Positions 18,154 through 27,403 of a stretch of DNA of 64,000 bases are shown here, piece after piece. Positions within the stretch are counted from its first letter, which is position 1, and the number at the start of each line of letters is the position of its first letter. The notes beneath the pieces are model-generated. The model saw only the letters and a list, made by a program, of their open reading frames with translations. It was not told the DNA's origin and did not search any database. The position numbers and the translations under genes were made by a program. Where the stretch lies: contig JAEZTC010000002.1 in the NCBI GenBank assembly GCA_023421675.1, positions 372,001 to 436,000 on the forward strand, in the 5' to 3' direction. This DNA comes from Bacillota bacterium. Lineage in GTDB: Bacteria; Bacillota; Clostridia; Acetivibrionales; JANLFN01.

Positions 18154-18271
18154 CTTAAAGCCTCCGAACAACCGCTCTTTTGCAGCAATTTATGATATTA
18201 AACAATATTTATTATCACCATATTATAACATAAAAATATATAAGATAAGTAATTAAGTAAATACTTAATAT

Positions 18272-18303
18272 AAAAACTCAAAGATTAGTGTCCTTGAGTT
18301 TTT
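18272..18303 (-). terminator. Hairpin at the end of the AraC-GyrI gene
   Basis: AAAAACTCAA (18272-18281) pairs with TTGAGTTTTT (18294-18303). The stem overlaps the final codons of the AraC-family gene and ends in a T-run on the minus strand, consistent with a terminator. Confidence 0.6.
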
Positions 18304-19139
18304 ATGGCAAACCATATTTCACATTTTTGAGAATTACCATTTGGTAACGGATAAACTTCTATATCATGTGTTTCTGAATACTTATAGCCTGAAAATGGAA
18401 GCCACTCAGTGTAAAATCTCCTGTATAATTCCTTTATAGAATATTCATCCAAGCTGGTTTCAAAAACTGCCCAGGTTGCGGCTGGAACAGTATATTCAAC
18501 CATTTCATCTGGCACAGGTTTATCAGTTGCAGCTGCTATATAATAGTATAAATCATGTGCACCCTTGTATTCCGTAACACCAAGTATACCTTGCGGAAGC
18601 TGATTATTTATTTCACATAGAAATTGAAATTCCGAAGTTTGTTTTATATCCCCCCATAATTCGGGAATTGTTTGAAAGTTCATTTCCATATTGGCAGATA
18701 TCTTTTTTCTTATTCCAATAAGCCGAATCGCAGGTTTTTCTTCAATCCTGTATTTCATTTCAGAATCACCTTTAACAGACAAACTGAAGCTTAATTTCGG
18801 ATATGTTTTCAATATAATACCTTTTTGTCGTGCTGTTGACGGTGAAAGATTGTGAACAGACTGAAAAGCCCGGCTGAAGGACGTTGGAGAGTCGTAACCA
18901 TATTTTATAGACAGGTCCATAATCCTAATATCATAATTCTGGAGCTCATATGCTGCCTTTGACATACGTCTTCGCCTAATATACTCTGATAATGTTACTC
19001 CGGCTATGTAAGAAAACATTCTTTGAAAATTAAATGTAGAGCAACAGGCTATTTGGGCTGCTTTTTCAAAATCTATTTTCCCTTCAAGGTTTTCTTCAAT
19101 ATAATTAATCGAATGGTTTAGTTTTTCTATCCAATCCAT
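18285..19139 (-). CDS. AraC-family regulator with GyrI-like effector domain
   Basis: A 284-residue regulator. The N-terminal AraC DNA-binding domain (about 1-105) holds two helix-turn-helices, including CSTFNFQRMFSYIAG and KYGYDSPTSFSRAFQ. The C-terminal GyrI-like/AraC_E_bind domain (about 125-284) is the fold used by BmrR, Rob and SbmC to bind drugs. It is last in a minus-strand group with a DrrAB-type exporter and a second, free-standing GyrI-like protein, so it probably senses the compound that the exporter removes. It starts 52 bases after the permease gene. Ligand unknown. Confidence 0.88.
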   Translation of the reverse strand: MDWIEKLNHSINYIEENLEGKIDFEKAAQIACCSTFNFQRMFSYIAGVTLSEYIRRRRMSKAAYELQNYDIRIMDLSIKYGYDSPTSFSRAFQSVHNLSPSTARQKGIILKTYPKLSFSLSVKGDSEMKYRIEEKPAIRLIGIRKKISANMEMNFQTIPELWGDIKQTSEFQFLCEINNQLPQGILGVTEYKGAHDLYYYIAAATDKPVPDEMVEYTVPAATWAVFETSLDEYSIKELYRRFYTEWLPFSGYKYSETHDIEVYPLPNGNSQKCEIWFAIKTQGH

Positions 19140-19191
19140 ACCGGCACCTCGGTATTAATTATACACCTACTGAAATTATTTTTACCAACAT

Positions 19192-19947
19192 TTATTGCTT
19201 ACTGTCTTTTTTAAGACATATTAAAGCCAGTATAAAGCTAAAAAATCCTAACATAATAAATAACCCTGCAGATAACAAAACATTGGACCAGTTTATTGAA
19301 GTATCAAATATAAGGCATCTCAGACTATTAATAATATATGTGAAAGGGTTAATAATTACAGCAACCCTCAATACTCCTGATATTTGTTCCATCGGAAACA
19401 GTGCTGTACTAACAAAAAATACAGGCAAGACAATAGTATTCATAACAGTGTAGAAGACTTCCTCATTTGGCAGGCGCAGACTTAAAGAATATGAAAGTCC
19501 TGCTGTAAAAAACGCTGTTAAAAAAAGTAGCAGGAAGGATATGAATAGCCCGACTATTCCGGATGCAATATGAACGGAAAAGAACAACGATAGAATAAAA
19601 AGCAGGGTAATTTCAAACAAGGATAAAATAACCGCTTCAAGCATATGTCCTAAAACAATTGAACTTCTCATTACGGGTGAAATTTGTATTCTGTAAAAGC
19701 TTCCACAGTTTTTCATTATATAATTAAGGACACCGCTGCTTCCTGAACTTGAGAATATTGTAAGTATGCAAATACCCGGGAGTATGAATGCTGTATAGTT
19801 ACCACCTTTTAATCCCGACATGGTTTGGCCAGCTACAGTACTGTATAAAAGCAGCCAGATCAAAGGTATAATAATTGTCATTGCAATTGAAATACGGTTT
19901 TGCAGCCGCCATTTCATATTACGCCAGAGTAGTATAAAAATACTCAT
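19192..19947 (-). CDS. ABC-2 type permease (DrrB-like)
   Basis: A 251-residue membrane protein with six predicted helices (first about 20-40, last about 225-245) and the ABC-2 permease layout. It pairs with the ATPase encoded upstream, whose 3' end it overlaps by 4 bases, to form a multidrug or peptide exporter of the DrrAB class. Substrate unknown; the GyrI-like neighbours suggest a small hydrophobic toxin. Confidence 0.88.
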   Translation of the reverse strand: MSIFILLWRNMKWRLQNRISIAMTIIIPLIWLLLYSTVAGQTMSGLKGGNYTAFILPGICILTIFSSSGSSGVLNYIMKNCGSFYRIQISPVMRSSIVLGHMLEAVILSLFEITLLFILSLFFSVHIASGIVGLFISFLLLFLTAFFTAGLSYSLSLRLPNEEVFYTVMNTIVLPVFFVSTALFPMEQISGVLRVAVIINPFTYIINSLRCLIFDTSINWSNVLLSAGLFIMLGFFSFILALICLKKDSKQ

Positions 19948-20912
19948 AAGCTTTCCCCCTTGTTATCCTGTTTTGTGAAGCTAAGAAAAATATCTTCAAG
20001 TGTAGGCTGAATAATTTCTAATGAAGTAAAATCAATCCCATCATCCAGCAACCATGTATTAATACTTTTAAAAATACTCTTTATGTCGTTGGATTGTATA
20101 AGAACGTATGTATTGAAGGTCTTTATAGAGTTTATAATTTTCTTATTCAAGGCAAATGTACTCAATAATGCTTTATTGCAATTCTCAGCTTTTTCTGTAC
20201 TGTCAAAACCAATACGCAGTTTATTCTGTTTAAAAAGTCCTCGCAAGCTGTCAGGTGTACCTTGTATTACTTCGTGTCCATCCTTTATTATACAAACAGT
20301 GTCACTCAATTCATCAGCTTCCTCAAGGTAATGAGTTGTTAAAAAGACAGTGGTACCGAATTCATTGCGTATTTTCAGAATTATATCCCATAAAGCTTTC
20401 CTTGATTCTATATCAAGTCCAACTGTGGGTTCATCCAAAAAAAGAATCTTTGGGTTAGATACCATATTCATTGCAATATCAAGCCTTCTTTTTATGCCTC
20501 CTGAATATGAACCGACCGGGTACTTTAGGTACTGACCGAGATTAAAGCTTTTAATAAGTTTATTAATATTTATTTTTGCAGATTTGGGATCTAACTTGTA
20601 TATTCTGCTCTGAAACACCAGGTTTTCCATCATAGATAAATGTGTATCTATACTTATTTTTTGTGCAACACAAGCAATATGAGGCCTTATATATGAGGCT
20701 TCACGGATTAAGTCCCTGCCTAGCATTGTAACACTTCCTGATGTAGGAGTAAGATATGTTGTTAGGGTATTAATCAATGATGATTTGCCTGCTCCATTAG
20801 GACCAAGAAGAGCAAATATTTCTCCGCTTTTTACGCTAAGATTAAGCTCATCCAATGCCCGTATTCTATTTTTATATTCCTTTACAAGCTTATTCACCTC
20901 AATTGCAAACAA
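19944..20912 (-). CDS. ABC transporter ATP-binding protein (DrrA-like)
   Basis: A 322-residue ATPase with Walker A GPNGAGKSS, a slightly altered signature (YSGGIKRRLDIAM in place of LSGGQ), Walker B ILFLDEPTVGLD and an H-loop in LTTHYLEEAD. A C-terminal extension of about 80 residues is typical of drug exporters. The start is TTG at 20912: AAGGAGG lies 7 bases upstream and the predicted protein begins MFAIEVNKLVKEY. A longer frame upstream is only the next gene read out of frame. One base separates it from the stop of the GyrI-like gene, so coupling is tight. Confidence 0.9.
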   Translation of the reverse strand: MFAIEVNKLVKEYKNRIRALDELNLSVKSGEIFALLGPNGAGKSSLINTLTTYLTPTSGSVTMLGRDLIREASYIRPHIACVAQKISIDTHLSMMENLVFQSRIYKLDPKSAKININKLIKSFNLGQYLKYPVGSYSGGIKRRLDIAMNMVSNPKILFLDEPTVGLDIESRKALWDIILKIRNEFGTTVFLTTHYLEEADELSDTVCIIKDGHEVIQGTPDSLRGLFKQNKLRIGFDSTEKAENCNKALLSTFALNKKIINSIKTFNTYVLIQSNDIKSIFKSINTWLLDDGIDFTSLEIIQPTLEDIFLSFTKQDNKGESL

Positions 20913-20913
20913 A

Positions 20914-21375
20914 TTAATCGCCTCCTTGCTGAACAGGAATAGCAATTTCAGTAATATATTTTTGTGGATTGCCTTTAATAAACATTCCGGGACCCTTAAT
21001 ATAGGTTTCTCTGCATGGTTCATATACACCAAGACTTTTGGACATGATGTGCTTTTGAAGTGCCTCGTAAGCGTCTTTGAGTGTTTCATAACTCCCGATG
21101 TGAGTAGTGCATAATGCTTTAATACGTGAAATTTCCTTAATAATTATACCTGGGGTTTCAGGATTCTCCTCTGTAGGGACACATAACTCCACATGACCAG
21201 TTTTTTCAGCATCATCAACGGCTGAAATATAGCAGAAGGGTGCACCGCAAGCTTTGCCCTTAATAGATTTGAATAATGAGGGAAAGTATTTGGATGCTTC
21301 GCTTATTTTGCCTTGATAATGTGTTGAAGCGACCCTAACCGCTTCCAATTCCTTGATCTCAATTATGTAACTCAT
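20914..21375 (-). CDS. Free-standing GyrI-like (effector-binding) protein
   Basis: A 153-residue single-domain protein of the GyrI-like/BmrR effector-binding family (MSYIIEIKELEAVRVASTHYQG at the start, ITEIAIPVQ at the end). It is not fused to a DNA-binding domain. Known free-standing relatives include SbmC/GyrI and small-molecule hydrolases, so it could bind, sequester or degrade a toxin. It is first in the four-gene group ending in the AraC-GyrI regulator and lies one base upstream of the exporter ATPase. Confidence 0.82.
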   Translation of the reverse strand: MSYIIEIKELEAVRVASTHYQGKISEASKYFPSLFKSIKGKACGAPFCYISAVDDAEKTGHVELCVPTEENPETPGIIIKEISRIKALCTTHIGSYETLKDAYEALQKHIMSKSLGVYEPCRETYIKGPGMFIKGNPQKYITEIAIPVQQGGD

Positions 21376-21475
21376 TTTTTAACCTCTTTTCCTAAATTGT
21401 TAAAATGAGTTTAGCATAATAAAAATTTTAACTCCTCTCAATTCTTGCACAAAAATGTAAGAATTAATTTTCAAG

Positions 21476-21508
21476 AAAAAAAGAGCCGGTACATTATAGT
21501 AACAGCTC
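21476..21508 (-). terminator. Terminator after the FtsX/MacB-type permease
   Basis: The stem 21483-21492 with 21499-21508 (GAGC closing pairs, one mismatch, six-base loop) is followed on the minus strand by seven T (21476-21482). It lies 15 bases after the permease stop. Confidence 0.8.
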
Positions 21509-21523
21509 CAATTGACTATTTCT

Positions 21524-23872
21524 TTATTCAGTTATAAGTGAGACTGCACTGATTTTCCTTATACGTATCGACACTAAGGTTGCTATAAGGAATGTGAATA
21601 TACAGATAACCGAGCATAAAATTATAAGCAGTACCGGTGGTATATATAAATTCATTTTCATGATACCCATGCTCTTCATTGCCATAGACATCAGAGGATT
21701 TATTCCAAAGTAGCCTGCCAAGCCTCCGGCTATACTTCCTGTAAGTGCTACCGGTATAAAACCAAGTGAAATCTGTAAAACAAGCTGGGATGTTCTGAAG
21801 CCAAGAGCCTTACTGATTCCAAGATAACGCTTCCTTTTGATTATCATGGCTTTAATGATTAAAAACAGTACCAGTACAATTATAAGGAATGTTATGAAGA
21901 TGATTACATAAGCTATGATTTTAACTACATTTACAAATACGCCTAGCATAGTCTCTTTCATTTTCATGGCGTCCATATAGCTTGTCATATACTTTCCGTA
22001 TTCTGCCTTGATATTGTCAAGAAAAGCTGGTGTATCCGTTCCATCCTTTAAATAAATATATATGCTTAATGGTTTGTAATCAGGATAAATTTGACGGTAA
22101 CCGGCAGTGGTCATTTCAGAATCGTAATCCGCACCATTAGCTGTTTGTAAGAAGCCGGTAATAAGGTACTCATAAGTATTATTGCCAACCTTGATTTTTA
22201 TTGTATCTTTAATTTTCTTTCCCGTTAACTCTGCCATGTAACCATTCAGAGCTATTTCATTGTCATGGATAGGATCTCTTCCTTCATAGCACTTTTTATT
22301 TTCTGTAACCGAATAGTCATCAGTGACATAAACCTTGAAGGGCTCTGTATTATTATAAAGAGCTGAAGCTCTGTCATAATAAATAATCTTCCTGACTTCG
22401 GGCATTTTTGAAATACTTTTAATTATGTTTTCATTGTAGTTATTGCTGTCAAGCATTACTACAGCAGTTGGGTATTCACCTGTTATTGTGTCTGCAAAAG
22501 CCTTGTCATCATATGCTATGTTATAATACATAACCAGTGCAAACACTGATGTAAAGCACACTGCAGCTATTATGACTGAAATCATTATGTTTTGCCTGAT
22601 ATTCTGTATCATAACTTTGATTGATAATATGAAATTAAGGTTTCCTGAAGTCTTTTCAAGTGGAAAATGATTCTTTCTGAAATTATGTGTATTAATACCA
22701 TTCCTTAAAGCGGTTATAGGTGCCAGCTTTCTGATCCCTCTCGCAGAATGAAGTGAAACAAGAACCGTTACAAGTATTATAAATATAAATGATATTAAGA
22801 AGGATTTAAGGTCAAAACTTTGATTCCATATGATACCTGTTTGAACTGTAAATGCTGATTTAAGCGCCGGCAGTGCGAAAATTGTAAGTACACCTCCAAG
22901 CAACCCAGCTACAAAAGCCATCCCTGTAAACTGAAGCAAGGTTGATGATATAAGCTGCCTGCTGGTATAGCCCATAGCCTTTAATGCACCAATATTATAT
23001 ATATCCTCTTCAATGCTGTTTTTTATTCTGAATCTTATTATTATGAGGCTTACAAGCATTATTATAAGTGAAAAAAGTATTATTATTGCTGTGCCCATCT
23101 TTGCGGTCGTAGTACGTGCCTGCTTAAGATTTTCATAGAATGAACCTTCAATTTTTAATTTACTTGTTACACTATTGGCAGAAATGTAATTATAGATTTC
23201 AGAACTAATGCTTTTACCTTGACTTTTATCATTTATTCTTGCAAAAAGCATAGTACCATCAAAGGCGCCTCCAGCCTTATTTTTCAGTTCTACCCAGCCT
23301 TTATGAGGAAGCATGAAGCCTACTAGTTCCTGATTTATTGTACCAGTATTCATTTCTTCATAGAAGCCTGCAACTGTAAAATTATTTTTTTCTCCACTAG
23401 CCTCAATTGTAAACTTATCTCCAAGCTTTATGTTTCCGCCTGTTTTTTCTATGTATGGTAAATAAATTGCATCAGTCGGAAGTGAATCCAGCTTTTCCAC
23501 GAAGGATACCTTTGAAATTCTGTATTTACTGTCTGCATCAAAAATTATATAATTTCTTTCAAGGTCTGAATCGCCGAAAGTAGAATTTCCTCTGAAAAAT
23601 AACACATCTCTTTTTTCAACATCTGTAACCCCTTTGATATTTTTAGCATAATCCAAATATTCATTTTTAAAGCTTGAACTGTTCATTGCATACCAAACAT
23701 GGGCACTGTTGAGTTCTTTATATTTGTTGTCAAAGTTGTCTCCATAATTAAGAAGGGTTACAAGACCTAAATTAAGCAGTAATGAGGTTATTACTATTAT
23801 TAAGAAGAATGATACAGTCTGGCTTTTCGCTTTTCTTATGTTTGCAAGTGCAAGCATAACAATTTTTCTCAT
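21524..23872 (-). CDS. FtsX/MacB-type ABC transporter permease
   Basis: A 782-residue permease: an N-terminal helix (about 15-35), a large outside domain (about 40-260), three helices (about 265-390) forming the first FtsX domain, then a repeat of the plan (helix about 430, outside domain about 450-640, final helices about 650-780). Two FtsX domains in one chain are typical of BceB-, YknZ- and LolE-like Firmicute permeases that move or sense peptides. Start: ATG at 23872 with GGGGTGG upstream, two bases after the ATPase stop. It forms a unit with the ATPase and the two-component genes upstream. Confidence 0.88.
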   Translation of the reverse strand: MRKIVMLALANIRKAKSQTVSFFLIIVITSLLLNLGLVTLLNYGDNFDNKYKELNSAHVWYAMNSSSFKNEYLDYAKNIKGVTDVEKRDVLFFRGNSTFGDSDLERNYIIFDADSKYRISKVSFVEKLDSLPTDAIYLPYIEKTGGNIKLGDKFTIEASGEKNNFTVAGFYEEMNTGTINQELVGFMLPHKGWVELKNKAGGAFDGTMLFARINDKSQGKSISSEIYNYISANSVTSKLKIEGSFYENLKQARTTTAKMGTAIIILFSLIIMLVSLIIIRFRIKNSIEEDIYNIGALKAMGYTSRQLISSTLLQFTGMAFVAGLLGGVLTIFALPALKSAFTVQTGIIWNQSFDLKSFLISFIFIILVTVLVSLHSARGIRKLAPITALRNGINTHNFRKNHFPLEKTSGNLNFILSIKVMIQNIRQNIMISVIIAAVCFTSVFALVMYYNIAYDDKAFADTITGEYPTAVVMLDSNNYNENIIKSISKMPEVRKIIYYDRASALYNNTEPFKVYVTDDYSVTENKKCYEGRDPIHDNEIALNGYMAELTGKKIKDTIKIKVGNNTYEYLITGFLQTANGADYDSEMTTAGYRQIYPDYKPLSIYIYLKDGTDTPAFLDNIKAEYGKYMTSYMDAMKMKETMLGVFVNVVKIIAYVIIFITFLIIVLVLFLIIKAMIIKRKRYLGISKALGFRTSQLVLQISLGFIPVALTGSIAGGLAGYFGINPLMSMAMKSMGIMKMNLYIPPVLLIILCSVICIFTFLIATLVSIRIRKISAVSLITE

Positions 23873-23874
23873 AC

Positions 23875-24633
23875 CTACCACCCCATTTCCGTAAGGAATG
23901 AACGCAGTTTTTCATGACGGTCCTTATCGCCGCTTATATACTTTCCAAGAATGCATTCTCCGCAAATAACACCATCTTTAAGGTAAATAATACGGTTTCC
24001 GCGCCTTGCTGAATTCAGGTCATGTGTTACCATTACTATACTTTGACCTATTTCATTTATTTTTGTCAATACATCTAGCACAGCCTTACCATAAGTTGAA
24101 TTAAGTGCTCCTGTAGGTTCGTCTGCAAAAACAATTTTAGGGTTGTTTATAAGCGCTCTTACTATACCAGCCCTCTGTGCCTCTCCGCCTGATAACTGGG
24201 ATGGAAATTTACTCCATGTGGTTTCATCAAGTTCAACCTGTGAAAACAGATCTTTAGCTTTTTTAACTATTTCCTTTTTGTCTTTGTTAATAAGAAGACC
24301 TGAAGCAATTACATTATCCATAACACTCATGCTGTCCAGCAGATATACCTGTTGAAAAACAAATCCGAAGTTCTTTCTTCTTAAAATAGCAAGCTTGTCA
24401 TTGGATAAATCTGATATTTGCTGTCCTCCAAAATGAATCTTTCCAAGTGTTGGCTTATCCATCCCTGAAAGTGCATACATAAGTGTTGATTTTCCAGCTC
24501 CTGAAGAACCCATGATTACTGTAAAATCACCCTCATAAATTTCAAGGTCAAGATTTTTCAAAACATGCTGCTGAAGGCCTGCATTAGAGAAGCTTTTACA
24601 AAGTTTATCCGTTGATATGATTACATTTGGCAT
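23875..24633 (-). CDS. ABC transporter ATP-binding protein (MacB/LolD class)
   Basis: A 252-residue ATPase with Walker A GSSGAGKST, signature LSGGEAQRAG, Walker B IVFADEPTGALN and H-loop MVTHDLNSA. The missing aspartate after LN is a common variation. It partners the two-domain FtsX permease that follows. A rho-independent hairpin separates it from the two-component genes, so it may have its own promoter or rely on read-through. Confidence 0.92.
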   Translation of the reverse strand: MPNVIISTDKLCKSFSNAGLQQHVLKNLDLEIYEGDFTVIMGSSGAGKSTLMYALSGMDKPTLGKIHFGGQQISDLSNDKLAILRRKNFGFVFQQVYLLDSMSVMDNVIASGLLINKDKKEIVKKAKDLFSQVELDETTWSKFPSQLSGGEAQRAGIVRALINNPKIVFADEPTGALNSTYGKAVLDVLTKINEIGQSIVMVTHDLNSARRGNRIIYLKDGVICGECILGKYISGDKDRHEKLRSFLTEMGW

Positions 24634-24657
24634 AATAAAGTCTCCTTCTTCAAAAAT

Positions 24658-24685
24658 AATAAGACTGTTTATTTACAGCCTTATT
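24658..24685 (-). terminator. Hairpin between sensor kinase and ABC genes
   Basis: The 11-base stem 24658-24668 with 24675-24685 (one G-U pair), six-base loop, is followed by ATTTTTG on the minus strand. It separates the kinase gene from the ATPase gene. Confidence 0.7.
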
Positions 24686-24742
24686 TTAACATGCAGGTTC
24701 CTTAACCATCTTTGTCTGTTTCTTAATTGTTTCTTAATTCTT

Positions 24743-26017
24743 TTATGAAATCCTTAATTCGATAGTTACAACAAATCCGTCAGGCAGGTTATTGCAGTAT
24801 ATATCTCCATTCATTTGCTGCATGAAATACTTTGATATATAAAGCCCTAGTCCTGAACCACTCTTATTCTTGGCATTTGTTCCTCTGTAATACTTACTGT
24901 ACAGAAGCGGCAGTTCCTCTTCCAAAACACCTCTTCCATAATCTCTGAAGTTTATTATCAGGTTCCTTTCTTCGATTTTAGCTGTTATGTCTATTTGTGT
25001 TGCCGCATATTTGTATGAATTGCTTATTATATTGTCAAACACCTGCTGAAGCCTTAATTTATCAAATATGACTATACAATCAGGTATACCTTTCAGATTG
25101 GCAAGCTTCCTGTAATCTGCTTTTAAAATAAGGTCGGGTATTTGTGTACTTTCTTCCTCTCTGGGGCTTACTTTAAGTTCCTGCAGTTCCTCAAGAGTAG
25201 CATGAAACATGTTATTAATCAAAAGATCTATCTGATCGGCCTTTTCACCTATAGTTTCAAGCTGGTTATTTTCTTTTTCATCCATTGTTTTGACCTGCAT
25301 CAGTTCAGATATAGCCTTTATTGATGCTACAGGCGTTTTTATGTCATGACTGAGCTGCGCAACAAGCTCCTTCTTACTTTGATTGGCCTTACGCTCATTT
25401 TCTCTTGATTTGGCAAGTTCCTCTCTCATGATATCAAAGCTTTCGGTAAAAGCTCCGAAAAGGTTATTTCTGTCCATAGCCAATGGTACATCAAGATTTC
25501 CCCCCGCAATACTTTGAGCAAAGCTTTTTAGCTTATTAAAGGGTTGTACTAAAGCCTTTCTAAGGTATGTGATATAGCCTATGAATACCAAAAATAGTAA
25601 CAGAAAAATTACTGCAGTGCCTATAATAAGATAAGATTTTACACTTTTTAGCTGCTTATCCGAGTCATTATATATTATTACTTTTCCTACTGTATTACCG
25701 TTTGAAATTATATCAACAACAGTATCTCTGTGTTTAATAGCATCATTAGCAGTGACAGATACGTCTTTACTGGTTGAATACAGCAGTTTAAAGTCATTAT
25801 TTACGACAGAGTAATCCAACTTTCTGTCAAATATTTTTAGACCTGAAACATCACTGTTAAGTATGTTGTCCCAGTTAGACTCACAGTTTTTTACGATGTC
25901 GTTTACCGCAACAGAATCAAGCTGTGTACTCGAGACATTGCCTGTAATAATAAGCATCATTACTAATGCTGAAGCCATAAAGGCAGAAAGAATAATAGTA
26001 ATACGCCAAAGCTTCAT
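24743..26017 (-). CDS. Sensor histidine kinase
   Basis: A 424-residue membrane kinase: helix about 8-28, outside sensor domain about 29-127, helix about 128-150, HAMP linker about 152-205, phospho-acceptor H224 in QLSHDIKTPVAS, and an HATPase domain with N box (NIISNSYKY), DYGRGV and GSGLGLYI. Its 1-base overlap with the response regulator stop shows coupled translation. The ABC genes downstream are its likely target. Confidence 0.93.
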   Translation of the reverse strand: MKLWRITIILSAFMASALVMMLIITGNVSSTQLDSVAVNDIVKNCESNWDNILNSDVSGLKIFDRKLDYSVVNNDFKLLYSTSKDVSVTANDAIKHRDTVVDIISNGNTVGKVIIYNDSDKQLKSVKSYLIIGTAVIFLLLFLVFIGYITYLRKALVQPFNKLKSFAQSIAGGNLDVPLAMDRNNLFGAFTESFDIMREELAKSRENERKANQSKKELVAQLSHDIKTPVASIKAISELMQVKTMDEKENNQLETIGEKADQIDLLINNMFHATLEELQELKVSPREEESTQIPDLILKADYRKLANLKGIPDCIVIFDKLRLQQVFDNIISNSYKYAATQIDITAKIEERNLIINFRDYGRGVLEEELPLLYSKYYRGTNAKNKSGSGLGLYISKYFMQQMNGDIYCNNLPDGFVVTIELRIS

Positions 26018-26700
26018 TATTTTGTCTCCTCGAACAAATATCCTCTTCCCCAGACTGTTTTTATGAGTTTCGGATTATTTGCATCAGCTTCAATTTTTTC
26101 ACGCAAGTGTCTTATATGTACATTCAATGTGCCGTCACCTGTTATTGTATCTCCCCAGACCTTTTCAAATAATTCTTCCTTGGGGATTATCCTGCCGCGG
26201 TTTTGGACAAGATAGCATAAAAGCTTGTACTCCATTGCTTTAAGGCTTACTTCTGCACCGTAAAAGGTCACTCTGGAATTATTGAAATCTATTTTTAAGC
26301 TGTTATATTCATAACTTTCACTTTTAGTGCCTGTGTTACCGTAACGTTTTAATACTGCTTTTACCTTTGCAAGCAGCACGCTGAGTGAATAAGGCTTTTG
26401 AATATAATCATCACCTCCTATATTGAGGGCTATAACCTTGTCATCATCACTTGAACGGGCACTGATGAACAAAATAGGTACTTCGGTAAAGGTTCGGAGT
26501 TTTTTACAAAGATCGAACCCGGAGGAATTTTCAAAGTTTATGTCAAGAAGGATTAACTGTACGGTATTATCTTTTAAAAAATCCAGACATGTGTTGGTAT
26601 CTGTAAGAAACGCGGTTTTTACATTAAACAGGTTGAAATATTCGGAAGTACTTTCAGCCAGTGCAATTTCATCATCTACTATAAGACAGTCGTAGTACAT
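26017..26700 (-). CDS. OmpR-family response regulator
   Basis: A 227-residue regulator with a receiver domain (acidic pair D9-D10, phospho-acceptor D53 in LLDINFENS, K105 region QKPYSLSVL) and a C-terminal winged helix (about 130-225, ending KTVWGRGYLF). It pairs with the kinase gene, which it overlaps by one base (TAATG). First gene of this minus-strand module. Confidence 0.94.
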   Translation of the reverse strand: MYYDCLIVDDEIALAESTSEYFNLFNVKTAFLTDTNTCLDFLKDNTVQLILLDINFENSSGFDLCKKLRTFTEVPILFISARSSDDDKVIALNIGGDDYIQKPYSLSVLLAKVKAVLKRYGNTGTKSESYEYNSLKIDFNNSRVTFYGAEVSLKAMEYKLLCYLVQNRGRIIPKEELFEKVWGDTITGDGTLNVHIRHLREKIEADANNPKLIKTVWGRGYLFEETK

Positions 26701-27055
26701 ATAATCCCCCTATTAACAAATTAATACAACTCTCTAATATTTTATCATAATTTTCATTTTCTTTATTTATGTAATGCTCTATTTTTATTGTTTTAACTGT
26801 ACACTGTAAAATTGTAGATTGTAACCTGTCAACTTGCCTTTGCACTTAACTGTCCTATCGCCAACTGTCAACTCGTCTTTGCTCTTAACTGTACATTGTA
26901 GATTGTACACTGTAAACTCTTTTTTGCCTTTAACTGTCCTCTCGTCATCTTGTCAACTGTCAACTCTCTTTTAATTATCAATTCTCCATTCTCAATTCTC
27001 AATTAATTAATCCTCTGCTATAATATACTTACAACAATTATTGGAGGTTAGCTTT
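26701..27055. repeat. Gene-free stretch with mixed heptamer repeats
   Basis: From about 26800 to 27004 the sequence consists mainly of 7-base units such as ACTGTAC, ACTGTCA, ATTGTAG and, near the right end, ATTCTCA. They are interrupted by two copies of the spacer TTGCCTTT (26834-26841 and 26924-26931). The pattern matches the TTGAGAA islands elsewhere in the window but uses a different base alphabet. The upstream region of the response regulator (26701-26800) is AT-rich without a clear promoter. Confidence 0.7.
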
Positions 27056-27268
27056 ATGCCCTTTTATGATTTACGCTGCACCCATTGCGGTGGGGAATTT
27101 AATATTATGGCCAAAATGAGCGACAGAGACAATAAAACTATTAAATGCCCAAAATGTAGCTGTAATGAACTTGAAACAGTTTTTAAGAGTGTTAATATAA
27201 TTCAATCAAGAAAAGAAAATTCCGAATGCCCTAATATTCATAGGTGCAACGGTTGCTGCCATCATTAA
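27056..27268 (+). CDS. FmdB-type zinc ribbon protein
   Basis: A 70-residue protein of the FmdB/CxxC regulatory family. A zinc ribbon is formed by CTHC (C8, C11) and CPKC (about C33, C36); its C-terminal tail holds a second Cys/His group (CPNIHRCNGCCHH). Function unknown in general. The ATG at 27056 has GGAGG 8 bases upstream, and a TATAAT lies at 27019-27024. The only plus-strand gene in this region, bordered on both sides by repeats. Confidence 0.85.
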   Translation: MPFYDLRCTHCGGEFNIMAKMSDRDNKTIKCPKCSCNELETVFKSVNIIQSRKENSECPNIHRCNGCCHH

Positions 27269-27296
27269 AAAAACAAGCCGGAATGTTGTTCCGGCT
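27267..27296 (-). terminator. Terminator between the zinc ribbon and OPRT-like genes
   Basis: The perfect 8-base stem AGCCGGAA/TTCCGGCT (27276-27283 with 27289-27296) is followed on the minus strand by a T7 run (27267-27273). It is placed to end the minus-strand pyrimidine transcript and could also fold in the plus-strand transcript. Confidence 0.75.
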
Positions 27297-27326
27297 ATGG
27301 CTAAAAATGAGTTATTTATTTATTTA

Positions 27327-27403
27327 AGTTGAATTTAATATTTAATATGCATCATGTCCTTATTACCGGTCATGATGGTAAGATAAATGATTTTAATTCA
27401 ACT
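27327..27403. repeat. Nested inverted repeat C (copy of repeat B)
   Basis: The outer 9-base arms are 27327-27335 and 27395-27403, the right one overlapping the stop codon of the OPRT-like gene. The inner CATCATG (27350-27356) pairs with CATGATG (27371-27377). The segment 27348-27379 matches the reverse complement of the inner part of repeat B at all but about four positions. Confidence 0.75.

Noticed and set aside
20913..21089. N-terminal extension of the DrrA-like ATPase
   Set aside because: It is the GyrI-like gene read in another frame; AAGGAGG and TTG at 20912 give a normal ATPase start.
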